From assembly GCA_964524185.1 (NCBI GenBank), contig CAZGCI010000033.1:1-38911 (forward strand): a stretch of DNA of 38,911 bases, in the 5' to 3' direction. The notes beneath the pieces are model-generated. The model was not told where the DNA came from and did no database searches. It worked only from the letters and a program-made list of their open reading frames with translations. Positions 15,476-24,249 of this stretch are shown piece after piece (position 1 is the first letter of the stretch; each line of letters opens with the position of its first letter). A program made the position numbers and the translations under genes. This stretch comes from Thiohalocapsa sp964524185. GTDB lineage: Bacteria; Pseudomonadota; Gammaproteobacteria; Chromatiales; Chromatiaceae.

Positions 15476-17287
15476 CTAATGCGCAGGCGCCGCAGCGGGC
15501 GCGAGCGACGAGCCAACGATCTCGATGGGCGCCTGCGCATCGCAGTCCCGCACCGCGCGCAGGCAATGCAGCAATCCGTCGTCGCAGAGCTTCGGGTAGC
15601 GCGCTTTCAGCGCCGCGGCCACCCGCTCACAATGGGCCACTGCGCGCTCGCGGGCGCCGGGCACCCGGCCGTGGTAGTCAAACCGCACCACCATGGGTAC
15701 CGGGAGTTCGCGAGAGACGTTGAGCCCTGTAAAGATCTTGATGCCGACGTCCAGATCCGCGGCGCCCTCCTCGACGGTGCTTAGATAGGCGAAATAGGTC
15801 AGATTACGGAGCTGGATCTCCTCGAAGCCAATACCGGCCCCGATGAAACGCTCAGCATGGCCAACGTCGGCGTAACCGCAGTCGTGATACTGGCGCACGT
15901 AGTCGATCTGACTGATGTTTTGTTCGATGAGCCAGGCGATCAGCTCGGTCATACCGGCCCAAGCAGCGCCGCCAGTCTCCGCCGCCGGCCGGTGCGCGCG
16001 GGGGCCCGCGGCCTTACCCGGCGCGTGGGCACGCACCAACTCCACGATCCGCGTGCGGGCCTCTATGGCGCCCAGGTCTTGGGTGATCTCATAGACCTTG
16101 GCGGCATCGAGCCACTGGTCCAGGTCGCAGTAACCGTCGGCGTCCGGCACATGCACGCGGATGGCGTCGGTGTCCGTGTCCATGCCGATCAGCAGCAGGT
16201 CCACCGAGGCGCCGCAGCAAAAGCCATTCTCCACCGCCTGGCGAAAGGCCTTGAGGCGCTCCCAACCCTCGCGGGCGGCCGCTTCGTCGTCGGAGCCGTG
16301 CGCAGCGCAGCCCTGGTGGGCTGGGTCGGTACTGCTGAAGTGGTAAAGGACCACTTTCAGATAGCGCGTTGGCGCGTCGGCGGTGTTCGGCATGCCCTCA
16401 CGGAAGCGCAAGAGCTCGGTTTCCACCCACTTCTCGACGGTATTCTCGATGTCGAATAGGGAGCCCGCGTAGGACTTCCGCCGCACCGCGCCGTAGGGCA
16501 ACCGCAGCACATAGCTAATGGCGTGCGCCAAACGCCCGTCGGCGCAAGGCGTAATGTCCATCAGATGGAAACCACACTGCTGCAGGAACCCCTGGAAGTC
16601 CTCACCATCACGCCCGCTGAGTGGGTCCTGTGTGTAGAAGTCGTCACTGAAACGGTGATAGGTCTCGAAGACACAGGCAGCGAACAGCCGACGCATGTCC
16701 AGACCCGTGACCCAGGTCGCTTCGAGGATGTTCGCGGGCAGCTCGAAGCCCAGCTCGGTCCGGACGATGGCCTGCGCGCGGTCGATGAAGTCCGGCTCAC
16801 AGCGCTCGCTGGCGATGCGCTTCAGCACCGGCACGATGGCATCGAAGGCACCCTTCACCGCGGACTCATAGGCATATAACCGTGCGTTGGTGGACGCCGC
16901 CGTGAGCGGGTGCAGCTCGCGCCGGCTGTGACTGCCGAGGCTGGCCGCCGATTGCAGCTGCGGTGCGGCCCCTGTTTGCTGCCGCCGCGTGGCCCCGGAA
17001 AGCTCAGGCAGGCCGGTGCGGCGTGCGCGCACCCGCTCCGCCTTCGCCTGCGCCGCGGAACGCTCGGTGCGGTTCAGGTCGTTGGCCAAGGCGCGCTGGG
17101 CCGTACCGCGGGGACGAGTGTCCGTGACCGCCGGTGGCGGCGCGGGCGCCGTCACCTCCGCGGGTCCAGGCTGCGTGCTCACACGTCGCCCGCCGCTTCC
17201 GGATGACGGCACGGCGGCCGGCGACCGGAGTCCGCGGCGGCGGGGCGATTGGACCGTACGACCAGGCATCACTGCTGCTGCACTCAC
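15476..17287 (-). CDS. csoSCA: Carboxysomal epsilon-type carbonic anhydrase CsoSCA
   Basis: About 603 residues; dehydrates bicarbonate to CO2 inside the carboxysome. Zinc ligands are Cys248, His316 and Cys327, with Asp250 and Arg252 in the CADGR motif; their spacing closely matches the known H. neapolitanus enzyme. The first 130 residues are basic and Pro/Ala/Arg-rich, as expected for the disordered segment that tethers the enzyme to Rubisco. The start is GTG at 17287 or ATG at 17269; neither has a clear ribosome binding site. A defective duplicate catalytic half follows, as in the family. Confidence 0.95.
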   Translation of the reverse strand: MSAAAVMPGRTVQSPRRRGLRSPAAVPSSGSGGRRVSTQPGPAEVTAPAPPPAVTDTRPRGTAQRALANDLNRTERSAAQAKAERVRARRTGLPELSGATRRQQTGAAPQLQSAASLGSHSRRELHPLTAASTNARLYAYESAVKGAFDAIVPVLKRIASERCEPDFIDRAQAIVRTELGFELPANILEATWVTGLDMRRLFAACVFETYHRFSDDFYTQDPLSGRDGEDFQGFLQQCGFHLMDITPCADGRLAHAISYVLRLPYGAVRRKSYAGSLFDIENTVEKWVETELLRFREGMPNTADAPTRYLKVVLYHFSSTDPAHQGCAAHGSDDEAAAREGWERLKAFRQAVENGFCCGASVDLLLIGMDTDTDAIRVHVPDADGYCDLDQWLDAAKVYEITQDLGAIEARTRIVELVRAHAPGKAAGPRAHRPAAETGGAAWAGMTELIAWLIEQNISQIDYVRQYHDCGYADVGHAERFIGAGIGFEEIQLRNLTYFAYLSTVEEGAADLDVGIKIFTGLNVSRELPVPMVVRFDYHGRVPGARERAVAHCERVAAALKARYPKLCDDGLLHCLRAVRDCDAQAPIEIVGSSLAPAAAPAH

Positions 17288-17302
17288 CGAGCGTGTGTCT
17301 TA

Positions 17303-19843
17303 TCAGCCCCGGGCACCGCCCGAGTAGGTGATGAGCGCACCCCGGTCCGTGCTGCCGGCGGCGCCAGTGACCCGGCTCGTCGGGCGCGGTGTCTCTTCAT
17401 TGCGCTTCCGCTCCACCGGCGGCATGGCGCTCATGGCCCCGGGCCGCGTGGGATTCCGCCGCCGCGCCGAGGTGCCCTCGGTGCCGGTGATGCGCTCACC
17501 GCGATCCCAGTCATCGCCGGTGATCTTGAGGCCGGCGCTCTGGCCCTCGCCCGTGACCCGAGACCGCACGGCCTCGGCATCGTCGCCCTCCGCCGGCGCC
17601 GCGGCCGCTGGGGCGGCCATCGGCTGCATCTGCATCAGGTTGGGCCGGGCACGGCTGGCGTCGAAGCGCGCCTGTTCCGTGCCCGTGATCTTGCCGGTTC
17701 CCATGCCGAAGGGGCCCGTAATATGCCGGTCGGACTCGTAGGCGGTGCCGGTGACGCTGCCGCTGCGGGCCTTGGCTGCGAAGGCCTCTTGCGCGGGAGA
17801 GCTCACGCTGAAGGCCTGCCAGCTGGGACCTTGTGGCGCCTCTCCACCATCAATGGCGCGCGGGAAGTCGCCATCCCCGGGCTGCGCCCCGGTGCCGCCG
17901 CAGGCTTCGGCGAACTGGTCCCGGCCTACGTAGGGCGTGCCGGTGAGGGGTTCGCAGGCACCCTTGGCGGCACCGGTCATGCCGCCGCCGAAGCTGCGGC
18001 CGCCCGCGTTCGGTCCACTGAGCCCGGGCTGCAGCCCGGTCATGGACGGCCCCGGCGTCATCGCCAAGGGGCGCGTGCGCCGCTTGATCTCTTCCTGCTG
18101 TGGCGCCTCGCAATAGTCGGCTGCCTGCTCCAGGCCGGCATAAGGCGTCCCGGTGATGGCCTTGCAGGTGCCGGGCTCATCACCAGTCACCCTGCCGGAG
18201 CGGCCGGTCTGGGTGCCGGAGACCAGGAGCCCGCGCTGGGTGGTCGAGCGGCCGACCTTCGGCGGCTCCGCCTTGGCCTCGACTTTGCAGGCTTGGTATT
18301 GCGCCAAGTCGACGTATTCATCGCCGGTGACGAGGCGACAGCTGCCGGGCTCATCACCCGTCACCTTCTCGGAACGCCCGACCCGGGTGCCGCTCACGCT
18401 GCCGCCGGAAAGCGTCTTGGACAGACCCACCTTGGGCGGGGCGATCTCGGTGCCGATGTCCGACGGTGACGTGTACTGGGTACCGGTGGGCTTGAACTCG
18501 GCGCCTAGCTCGTCGCCCGTCACCTTGGACGCGCGGCCCACCAGGTTGCCGGAGACGCGGTTATCGCCGAAGGTGCGCCCGACGCCGACCTTGGGTTGGC
18601 CGGGCTCCGGGCGAATGCCGCAGAAGGCTTCGTATTGGTTTGGCGAGAGATACTGCGTTCCGGTGACGTTTTTGCACGTGCCGGGCTCGTCGCCGGTGAC
18701 CTTGTTGGAGCGTCCCACCTCGTTGCCGGTGACGCGCTGCCCATGGCCGGTGGGGCTGACGCGAACCTTGGCAACGGGCTTCACGACCGGGTCGGTCTGG
18801 CAGAACTCCCGGAAGATGTCCGCGCCCATGTATTCCGTGCCGGTAATGGGCCGGCAGGTGCTGGGCTCATCGCCGGTGGTCTTAACGCTGCGTCCGACCT
18901 TGGTACCGGTGATCTGCTGGCCGAGGGTCGTCTCGCTGACGGCGACCTTCCACGGCTGATCCGTGGCGCCCTGCAGCGCCTTGCGCTTGTTTGGATGCAC
19001 GCGGCCAACCGGCGCGGACTTGCGCTCGCCGGCACCGCCATTGCTGCTGCGTTGACTGCGGACCTTCTGCGCCAGCTCGCGGCCGCTCAGCCTGGGGTTG
19101 GCCTGGCGCGCGAGGCTGGCCGTGGACTGGGCCCCGCTATTCGCGCTCTTGCCGCGGGACGATTGCGCCGCGCGGCGCGCCAGCGACTGCATCCTGCCCG
19201 GCGACTTTGCGGCCAGCGCAGCATCCGCGCGCTTGTTCCGTGACGCCTTGGGCTGCCCGTTTCCCAGACCATGACCCAACGCGCCTGCCGGCGGGCCAGG
19301 CTGGTGAGCGAAGGCCGCGAGCGATGGACCCGCGGCGGGCCGAGCCCCAGTTACCTCGGCAGCGCGCTGGCCATTACAGCCGCCCTGGCAGTCTCTTTTC
19401 GGCTCGGACGAGCCCTGGGACATCGCCCCAGCGGCTGGCCCAACAGACCTGTTCACCAAGTCCGGGGTGCGCACGCGATCACGACTGCGCAGCGCCCGGC
19501 GCCCGGCTTGCGCCATCTCCGCCCGACGCTGCCGGGCCAGGGCCCGCACGGCATTCATCGACGCCTGCTGGGAACGGACGGCGCGAGGACTGGCCGCCGG
19601 CGCCGGCTGGCGCGACGCCGGGCGGGAGAGGGTCTGCACCGGCGCCGGCGCCGGTTGCGGTGCGCTGGGTGGTGCGCTGCCGGCCGCGGGCTGTGCCGCA
19701 GCGCCTCGCGCGCCGACGACCTCAGTACGACTGCGCTCCGGCGCACTCTTACGCATACCTTGCTTGCCTTGGGACGACATGGCCTTGCGCCGTGCCAGCG
19801 CCGCTTCTCGGCCGCTCGATTTCAAGTTCGCTTTGGATGCCAT
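17303..19843 (-). CDS. csoS2: Carboxysome assembly scaffold CsoS2
   Basis: 846 residues from the ATG at 19843 (MASKANLKSSGREAALARR), a usual CsoS2 beginning; an ATG nearer the N run would add about 38 residues. N-region: basic repeats that bind Rubisco, near residues 11-28, 99-118, 205-232 and 254-270. M-region: six repeats with VTGDE and TGT-Y motifs (about 302-348, 358-408, 419-466, 472-519, 529-578, 594-648). C-region: repeated VTG/ITG motifs and an end reading ALITYSGG. It links Rubisco to the shell. Repeat three lacks both Cys residues, and repeat six has lost the VGRS/VTGDE half. The 10-N gap lies upstream, so the 5' region is uncertain. Confidence 0.95.
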   Translation of the reverse strand: MASKANLKSSGREAALARRKAMSSQGKQGMRKSAPERSRTEVVGARGAAAQPAAGSAPPSAPQPAPAPVQTLSRPASRQPAPAASPRAVRSQQASMNAVRALARQRRAEMAQAGRRALRSRDRVRTPDLVNRSVGPAAGAMSQGSSEPKRDCQGGCNGQRAAEVTGARPAAGPSLAAFAHQPGPPAGALGHGLGNGQPKASRNKRADAALAAKSPGRMQSLARRAAQSSRGKSANSGAQSTASLARQANPRLSGRELAQKVRSQRSSNGGAGERKSAPVGRVHPNKRKALQGATDQPWKVAVSETTLGQQITGTKVGRSVKTTGDEPSTCRPITGTEYMGADIFREFCQTDPVVKPVAKVRVSPTGHGQRVTGNEVGRSNKVTGDEPGTCKNVTGTQYLSPNQYEAFCGIRPEPGQPKVGVGRTFGDNRVSGNLVGRASKVTGDELGAEFKPTGTQYTSPSDIGTEIAPPKVGLSKTLSGGSVSGTRVGRSEKVTGDEPGSCRLVTGDEYVDLAQYQACKVEAKAEPPKVGRSTTQRGLLVSGTQTGRSGRVTGDEPGTCKAITGTPYAGLEQAADYCEAPQQEEIKRRTRPLAMTPGPSMTGLQPGLSGPNAGGRSFGGGMTGAAKGACEPLTGTPYVGRDQFAEACGGTGAQPGDGDFPRAIDGGEAPQGPSWQAFSVSSPAQEAFAAKARSGSVTGTAYESDRHITGPFGMGTGKITGTEQARFDASRARPNLMQMQPMAAPAAAAPAEGDDAEAVRSRVTGEGQSAGLKITGDDWDRGERITGTEGTSARRRNPTRPGAMSAMPPVERKRNEETPRPTSRVTGAAGSTDRGALITYSGGARG

Positions 19844-20225
19844 GTCTGGATACCGGATGCCTGGTTGCTTGGGCTGCGCGGGTTGGCGGGCTGGTTGCTC
19901 GATGGCCTGGGCTTGACGTTGCGGGAGTCGGCGTGAGCCAACCCGTGGCCGCGCCATGGTCGGGCCGGGAGNNNNNNNNNNGAGCAGCGCTCGCGCGCGC
20001 CCGTCCGTCCGCCGCCGACTCATGTCCGCCGGCTACCCGAGCCGGCCTGGACGCTCCGGTGCCCGGGGACAGCTGCGGGTGCGGAGGCGCCGCTGCGGAG
20101 TCGGCTGCGGCGCCGGCCAGATGCACGAACACCGCAAAGGTCCCGAGCGCCATGGTCGAGCGGCGTGCAGCGGCAGACGCCGCGGTGCGTCGGCGCGACG
20201 CACACCGTAGCGGCGGCTACGATCC
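19844..20225. other. cbbS-csoS2 intergenic region with assembly gap
   Basis: At least 382 bases separate cbbS from csoS2, longer than usual for this operon, and the true distance is unknown because of the N run inside. It is very GC-rich with many potential hairpins. No separate gene is supported; open frames here are of low-complexity Ala/Pro/Arg composition. Confidence 0.5.
19971..19980. other. Assembly gap (10 Ns)
   Basis: Ten consecutive N characters join two contigs or mark an unresolved GC-rich segment. A length of ten is a common placeholder, so the real size is unknown. Confidence 0.97.
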
Positions 20226-20567
20226 TCAGACGCGGCCCGGGAAGACCACGAAGCAAGAGCCTTGGCTCTGGGTGTAGTTGTCGTAGCCGGTCAGCCGCAC
20301 GTGATGGTCGGGGTACGAGCGGTGGCAGGCCTCCAACTCGCCGGCGACGTTGCCGAGATCCGTCTCGCCGAAAAACGGCAGCTTCCACATCGTCCAATAG
20401 TCGTCCATCGAGTTGCTGGGATGGACATGCTCGATGGCTGGGGTCCAGCCCTGGGCAATGATGTAGGCGATCTGGTCGTAGATCTCTTGCTGCGATAGCG
20501 GCGGCAAGAAGCCGAAGGTCTCCAGCGTCCGCTTGGTCTGATAATCGCCCATTTGGCTCTGAGGCAT
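20226..20567 (-). CDS. cbbS: Rubisco small subunit, form IA
   Basis: A 113-residue small subunit that caps the L8S8 holoenzyme. Typical features are YQTKRTLETFGFLPPLS near the start, YIIAQGWTPAIEH, YWTMWKLPFFGETD and the YPDHHVRLTGYDNYTQS region. AGGAG lies nine bases before the ATG at 20567. It follows cbbL after about 150 bases that contain GC-rich inverted repeats but no gene. Confidence 0.97.
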   Translation of the reverse strand: MPQSQMGDYQTKRTLETFGFLPPLSQQEIYDQIAYIIAQGWTPAIEHVHPSNSMDDYWTMWKLPFFGETDLGNVAGELEACHRSYPDHHVRLTGYDNYTQSQGSCFVVFPGRV

Positions 20568-20718
20568 GGTCAGGTGCTCCTGATACGGGATCGTCGGAAT
20601 GTGTTGGTTCTAGTCTCGTGAGGGCAGGCTGTAGTGCTGGCGGGGCAGCATCAGCGGCCGGGGGCCGGAGGCTGGGACAAGCCCGGCAACTCGGGCCCCG
20701 GCGCCAGGCGCACCCGAC

Positions 20719-22134
20719 TCAGCGCACGTCGAGCTTGTCGACAGTCTCGAACTCGAACTTGATCTCTTTCCAGGTCTCCATTGCGATGGCCAACTCAGGG
20801 CTGTGCCTGGCGGCCTCGGTGAGGACGTCGCGGGCCTCCTTCTCGATCTCGCGACCCTCGTTACGCGCCTTGACGCAGGCCTCCACGGCGACGCGGTTGG
20901 CGCAGGCGCCGGCCGCATTGCCCCAGGGATGACCCTGGGTACCGCCACCGAACTGCAGCATGGAGTCGTCGCCGAAGATAGTCACCAGTGCCGGCATGTG
21001 CCAGACGTGGATACCGCCGGAGGCGACGGCGAAGACGCCGGGCAGAGAACCCCAATCCTGGTCGAAGAAGACGCCGCGAGAGCGATCTTCCGGCACGAAG
21101 GACTCGCGCAGCTGGTCGACGAAGCCGAGTGTGGAGGCGCGATCGCCCTCCAGCTTGCCGACGACGGTGCCGGTGTGCAGGTGGTCACCACCAGACAGGC
21201 GCAGGCACTTGGCCAGCACGCGGAAGTGGATGCCATGCTTCGGGTGGCGGTCGATGACCGCGTGCATGGCGCGGTGGATGTGCAGCAGCATCCCGTTCTC
21301 GCGGCACCAGTTGGCCAGGCCGGTGTTGGCCGTGAAGCCGCCGGTGAGGAAGTCGTGCATCATGATCGGCGAGCCCACTTCCTTGGCGAATTCGGCGCGC
21401 TTGTACATCTCCTCCGGCGTCGCCGCAGTGACGTTCAGGTAGTGGCCCTTGCGCTCGCCCGTCTCCTGTTGCGCCTTTTGGATGGCCTCGCCGACGAACT
21501 CGAAGCGATCGCGCCAGCGCATGAAGGGCTGCGAGTTGACGTTTTCGTCGTCCTTGGTCATATCCAGGCCGCCGCGCAGGCACTCATACACGGCACGGCC
21601 GTAGTTCTTGGCGGAGAGCCCGAGCTTCGGCTTGATGGTGGCGCCGATCAGCGGACGGCCGTATTTATTCAGGCGGTCGCGCTCGAGCTGGATGCCGGCC
21701 GGCGGGCCGCCGCAGGTCTTGATGTAGGCGATCGGGAAGCGCAGGTCTTCCAGGCGCAGGTGGCGCAGGGCCTTGAAGCCGAAGACGTTGCCCACCAGCG
21801 AGGTCAGCACGTTGACGATGGAGCCTTCCTCGAACAGGTCGATTGGGTAAGCGACGAAGGCGTAGAAGGACTCGCTGTCGCCGGGCACGTCCTCGATGCG
21901 GTAGGCGCGACCCTTGTAATACTCGAGGTCAGTCAGGAGCTCGGACCAGACGGTGGACCAGGTGCCGGTGGAGGACTCGGCGGCCACGGCAGCGGCAACC
22001 TCCTCGCGCGGAACGCCGGGCTGGCCGGTGACCTTGAAGCAGGCCAGCAGATCGGTATCCAGCGGGACATAGTCCGGCGTCCAATACATGTCCCGGTATT
22101 CTTTAACACCGGCGTCGTAGGTCTTCACGCTCAT
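20719..22134 (-). CDS. cbbL: Rubisco large subunit, form IA
   Basis: A 471-residue catalytic subunit that carboxylates ribulose-1,5-bisphosphate. Active-site Lys168 and Lys170 lie in GATIKPKLGLSAKNYGR, the carbamylated Lys194 is in DMTKDDENVN, and the loop 6 region reads GTVVGKLEGDR. The sequence pattern and the neighbouring csoS genes identify the carboxysomal form IA. GGAG stands six bases before ATG. It heads the operon; a candidate LysR-type operator lies about 100 bases upstream. Confidence 0.98.
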   Translation of the reverse strand: MSVKTYDAGVKEYRDMYWTPDYVPLDTDLLACFKVTGQPGVPREEVAAAVAAESSTGTWSTVWSELLTDLEYYKGRAYRIEDVPGDSESFYAFVAYPIDLFEEGSIVNVLTSLVGNVFGFKALRHLRLEDLRFPIAYIKTCGGPPAGIQLERDRLNKYGRPLIGATIKPKLGLSAKNYGRAVYECLRGGLDMTKDDENVNSQPFMRWRDRFEFVGEAIQKAQQETGERKGHYLNVTAATPEEMYKRAEFAKEVGSPIMMHDFLTGGFTANTGLANWCRENGMLLHIHRAMHAVIDRHPKHGIHFRVLAKCLRLSGGDHLHTGTVVGKLEGDRASTLGFVDQLRESFVPEDRSRGVFFDQDWGSLPGVFAVASGGIHVWHMPALVTIFGDDSMLQFGGGTQGHPWGNAAGACANRVAVEACVKARNEGREIEKEARDVLTEAARHSPELAIAMETWKEIKFEFETVDKLDVR

Positions 22135-22487
22135 GCTCAGCTCCCGTGGTTTGTTCTGCGACTGCTTCGCCTGTCGAAGCTATGGAAATTCAGACGGCGC
22201 ACCATACGCCGAAGGGTCGTTAGAGCGAAATCGACTGTCTCAATCCGAGACATGTGAAACCGTCTATAGGTTGACCCATCGCAAGGGGCATTGCGCCTCA
22301 ACGGGCCGCAACAGCACCGCCCGGCGCGGAGAAGTCGGGCGACGCGCGTTGCCGGCAGCGCCGGGGATGAACCTCCCGGTGATGTGCCGATCGCGCGTCG
22401 GCGTCAGGGGAAGTCTAAGCCGGAGCGTTCGCCGCCCCCTATTGCAGGGCGCTGGTTTGGGCGCTCGTCCCGGAACCGCCCGGCTCG
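22135..22487 (-). other. Promoter region of the carboxysome operon
   Basis: 353 bases between djlA and cbbL, both on the minus strand. No gene is present. It holds the leader of cbbL and the inverted repeat at 22236-22252. I cannot place the -35 and -10 elements with confidence. Confidence 0.5.
22236..22252 (-). promoter_or_regulatory. Candidate CbbR (LysR-type) operator
   Basis: TGTCTC-AATCC-GAGACA is a perfect six-base inverted repeat with a five-base spacer, and the inner part (22238-22250) fits the T-N11-A LysR box. An imperfect second dyad (22254-22274, TGAAACC...GGTTGA) follows directly. The site lies about 100 bases upstream of the cbbL start, a plausible place for CbbR. Binding by CbbR is inferred. 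Confidence 0.5.
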
Positions 22488-23342
22488 TTAGGCGACGCGC
22501 GACGCCTGGATCATCTCGTAGGCCTGGCGGATCTCGTGAGTCTTTTGGCTCGCGAGCCGGATCATATCCTCAGGTAGGCCCTTAGAGACCAGCTTGTCTG
22601 GATGATGCTGGCTCAGGAGCTTACGATAGGCCCGCTTGATGACGTCGTCCGGGTCCTTGGGCTTGACGCCGAGCAGCGCGTAGGCGTCTTTCAGCGTGGG
22701 CCCGGTGCTGGGCACGCGGCGATCAGTGCCACCGCCGCCCCAGCTCCGCCCAGCGCCCTGCTGCTGGCCCCCGCCGGCCCGGGCGCCGGCGAAGCGCTGC
22801 TGCATGCGCACCAGGTTCTCAAGCTGGCGGAAGAGCACCGGTGAAACGCCGAGCTCGGCGCGGATGTGCTCGAGCAGGCGCCGCTTCGCGCCGGACGGCT
22901 CGCCATCGGCGTAGGCGGCCTGGATCTGGACCTCCAGGAAGATCTGGATCAACAGCCGCCGGCCCATGCATTCCCGACGGAAGCGGGCCACGACGGCGGT
23001 GAGATCGAAATCGGTCGCCTTGCCCTCGCGGAATAGCGCAATGGCGGCGCTGCGGCGCTCCCCGGAGAGCTGCAGCCGGGACATGACCGTCTCGGCAAGA
23101 GCGATCTCGCGCTCGGAAACGCGCCCGTCGGCCTTCGCAATGTGGCCCATCACCGAAAAGGTGGCGGTGAAGAAGGCGCTCTCGATGCGTCGGCGATCGC
23201 CGAACGGCAGGCCATAGTCCTCGGCGAGGCGCTCCACGCCCCGATCGACACCATGACCCAGTGTGGTCCCGAGTAAGGCACCGATAGGTCCGCCGGCGGC
23301 GAACCCGAGCAGGCCGCCGACGACCTTCCCGAACCAGCTCAC
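22488..23342 (-). CDS. djlA: DjlA-type DnaJ co-chaperone with TerB-like domain
   Basis: About 284 residues. The start is taken as GTG 23342 (VSWFGKVVGG) because DjlA proteins begin with a W-G/F-G-K-x-x-G membrane-dimerising segment; AAGGG lies about eight bases upstream. A Gly-rich hydrophobic N-terminus is followed by a TerB-like helical domain (IAKADGRVSEREIALAE; AAYADGEPSGAKRRLL). A Gly/Gln-rich linker leads to a C-terminal J domain (DAYALLGVKPKDPDDVIKRA) with the catalytic HPD in SQHHPDK. It stimulates the ATPase of DnaK at the inner membrane. The gene begins directly after the CbiM-like gene. Confidence 0.9.
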   Translation of the reverse strand: MSWFGKVVGGLLGFAAGGPIGALLGTTLGHGVDRGVERLAEDYGLPFGDRRRIESAFFTATFSVMGHIAKADGRVSEREIALAETVMSRLQLSGERRSAAIALFREGKATDFDLTAVVARFRRECMGRRLLIQIFLEVQIQAAYADGEPSGAKRRLLEHIRAELGVSPVLFRQLENLVRMQQRFAGARAGGGQQQGAGRSWGGGGTDRRVPSTGPTLKDAYALLGVKPKDPDDVIKRAYRKLLSQHHPDKLVSKGLPEDMIRLASQKTHEIRQAYEMIQASRVA

Positions 23343-23343
23343 G

Positions 23344-24009
23344 TTACTTGCCCTTAAGGTACTGCTCGTCCGAGAAGGAGTAGACCCATTCCGGGCGGAA
23401 GGCAACGAGAATCACCATGATCCAACCATTGAGCATGGCCTCCGGCAAGAACATGAGCGGAAAGAAGGGCAGCACCGTTTGGCTCAGTTCGGCAAAGGTG
23501 TAGGCCCCGCTGCCCACCAGCAGCCAGGCGGCCATGTAGCCCATGGCCACCCCAACCAGGCCCGCGGTCAGGAAGCCGTTGACCAGGACGTAGACAAAAA
23601 ACTGCTTCGGCAGGTAGTGGCGGATCAGCACCAACGCGATCTGCGTCAGCGTGATGGGCAGCACGCCGCTCACCAACGCATTCAGCGCGAAGCCGTGCCA
23701 GGCCATGTCGGTGTTGACATAGACGCCGAGCAGCGCGAGTGACGCTGCGATGACGGCGATGGACCAGCTGAAGATCAGCGTGACCGCGGTCAGCCCCAGC
23801 AGATGATAGTGCAGGCCTGGCTGCACCTGCGTCTCCATGTGCCACAGCAGCATCAGCACCAGTGTGGCGCCGAAGAAGACATGGGTGAGCTTGGCAGCAA
23901 CGAGCCGGCGCCAAGGTGCCAGCCATACGGCCAGGGCAAGGCAGGCCAGATATAGCACCAGAGCGGCCCAGGTCGCGCCGGCAGTAAACAGGGCGGGGTC
24001 GAGGGTCAT
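23344..24009 (-). CDS. CbiM-like integral membrane protein (energy-coupling-factor type)
   Basis: About 221 residues with six or seven hydrophobic helices. It resembles the CbiM-type substrate component of energy-coupling-factor transporters, in the short form found in many gammaproteobacteria. A conserved GLHYHLLGLTAVTLIF segment contains the His-x-His pattern, and later parts include WHGFALNALVSGVLPI and FLPEAMLNGWIMVIL. No ATPase partner genes lie nearby, so a transported metal or vitamin cannot be named. The start (ATG 24009) matches the family beginning but has no clear ribosome binding site. The stop lies one base before the djlA start. Confidence 0.75.
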   Translation of the reverse strand: MTLDPALFTAGATWAALVLYLACLALAVWLAPWRRLVAAKLTHVFFGATLVLMLLWHMETQVQPGLHYHLLGLTAVTLIFSWSIAVIAASLALLGVYVNTDMAWHGFALNALVSGVLPITLTQIALVLIRHYLPKQFFVYVLVNGFLTAGLVGVAMGYMAAWLLVGSGAYTFAELSQTVLPFFPLMFLPEAMLNGWIMVILVAFRPEWVYSFSDEQYLKGK

Positions 24010-24249
24010 GGGCGTTTGGGTGCGGACGCCGTCGAGGCGGCTTGCGGAGTTCTTCCATGGTCGGGGCCGGTTGTCGTAACACAAATGAAAGCGAAGCAAT
24101 GCCGTCTACCCGCCGAGCGACGGTGGCGTCCATAAGAGAGCGGGTCATGGCGTGGTCAGGGCCCGGGGGCCAAAGCGTAAACGTCCATCCCGTTGTCAGC
24201 GGTTGCGCCGCGGCCCTTGGTCGGGCGGCCGTTGGAGCACACCTATTCG

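Noticed and set aside
17249..18469. 406-codon plus-strand frame over csoS2
   Set aside because: Antisense to the repetitive csoS2; its Gly/Ala/Arg richness reflects the repeats on the other strand.
17303..19843. Programmed ribosomal frameshift in csoS2
   Set aside because: Such a site is known in some CsoS2 genes, but I could not identify a convincing slippery sequence with downstream structure here, so it is not claimed.
19844..20023. CsoS2 extended to begin at 20023
   Set aside because: The extension runs through the N gap and encodes low-complexity Arg/Pro sequence; the family-typical start is at 19843.
20803..22257. Long open frame (484 codons) on the plus strand
   Set aside because: It lies entirely antisense to cbbL, and its translation has biased composition without any family motif. 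GC-rich genes commonly leave open antisense frames.
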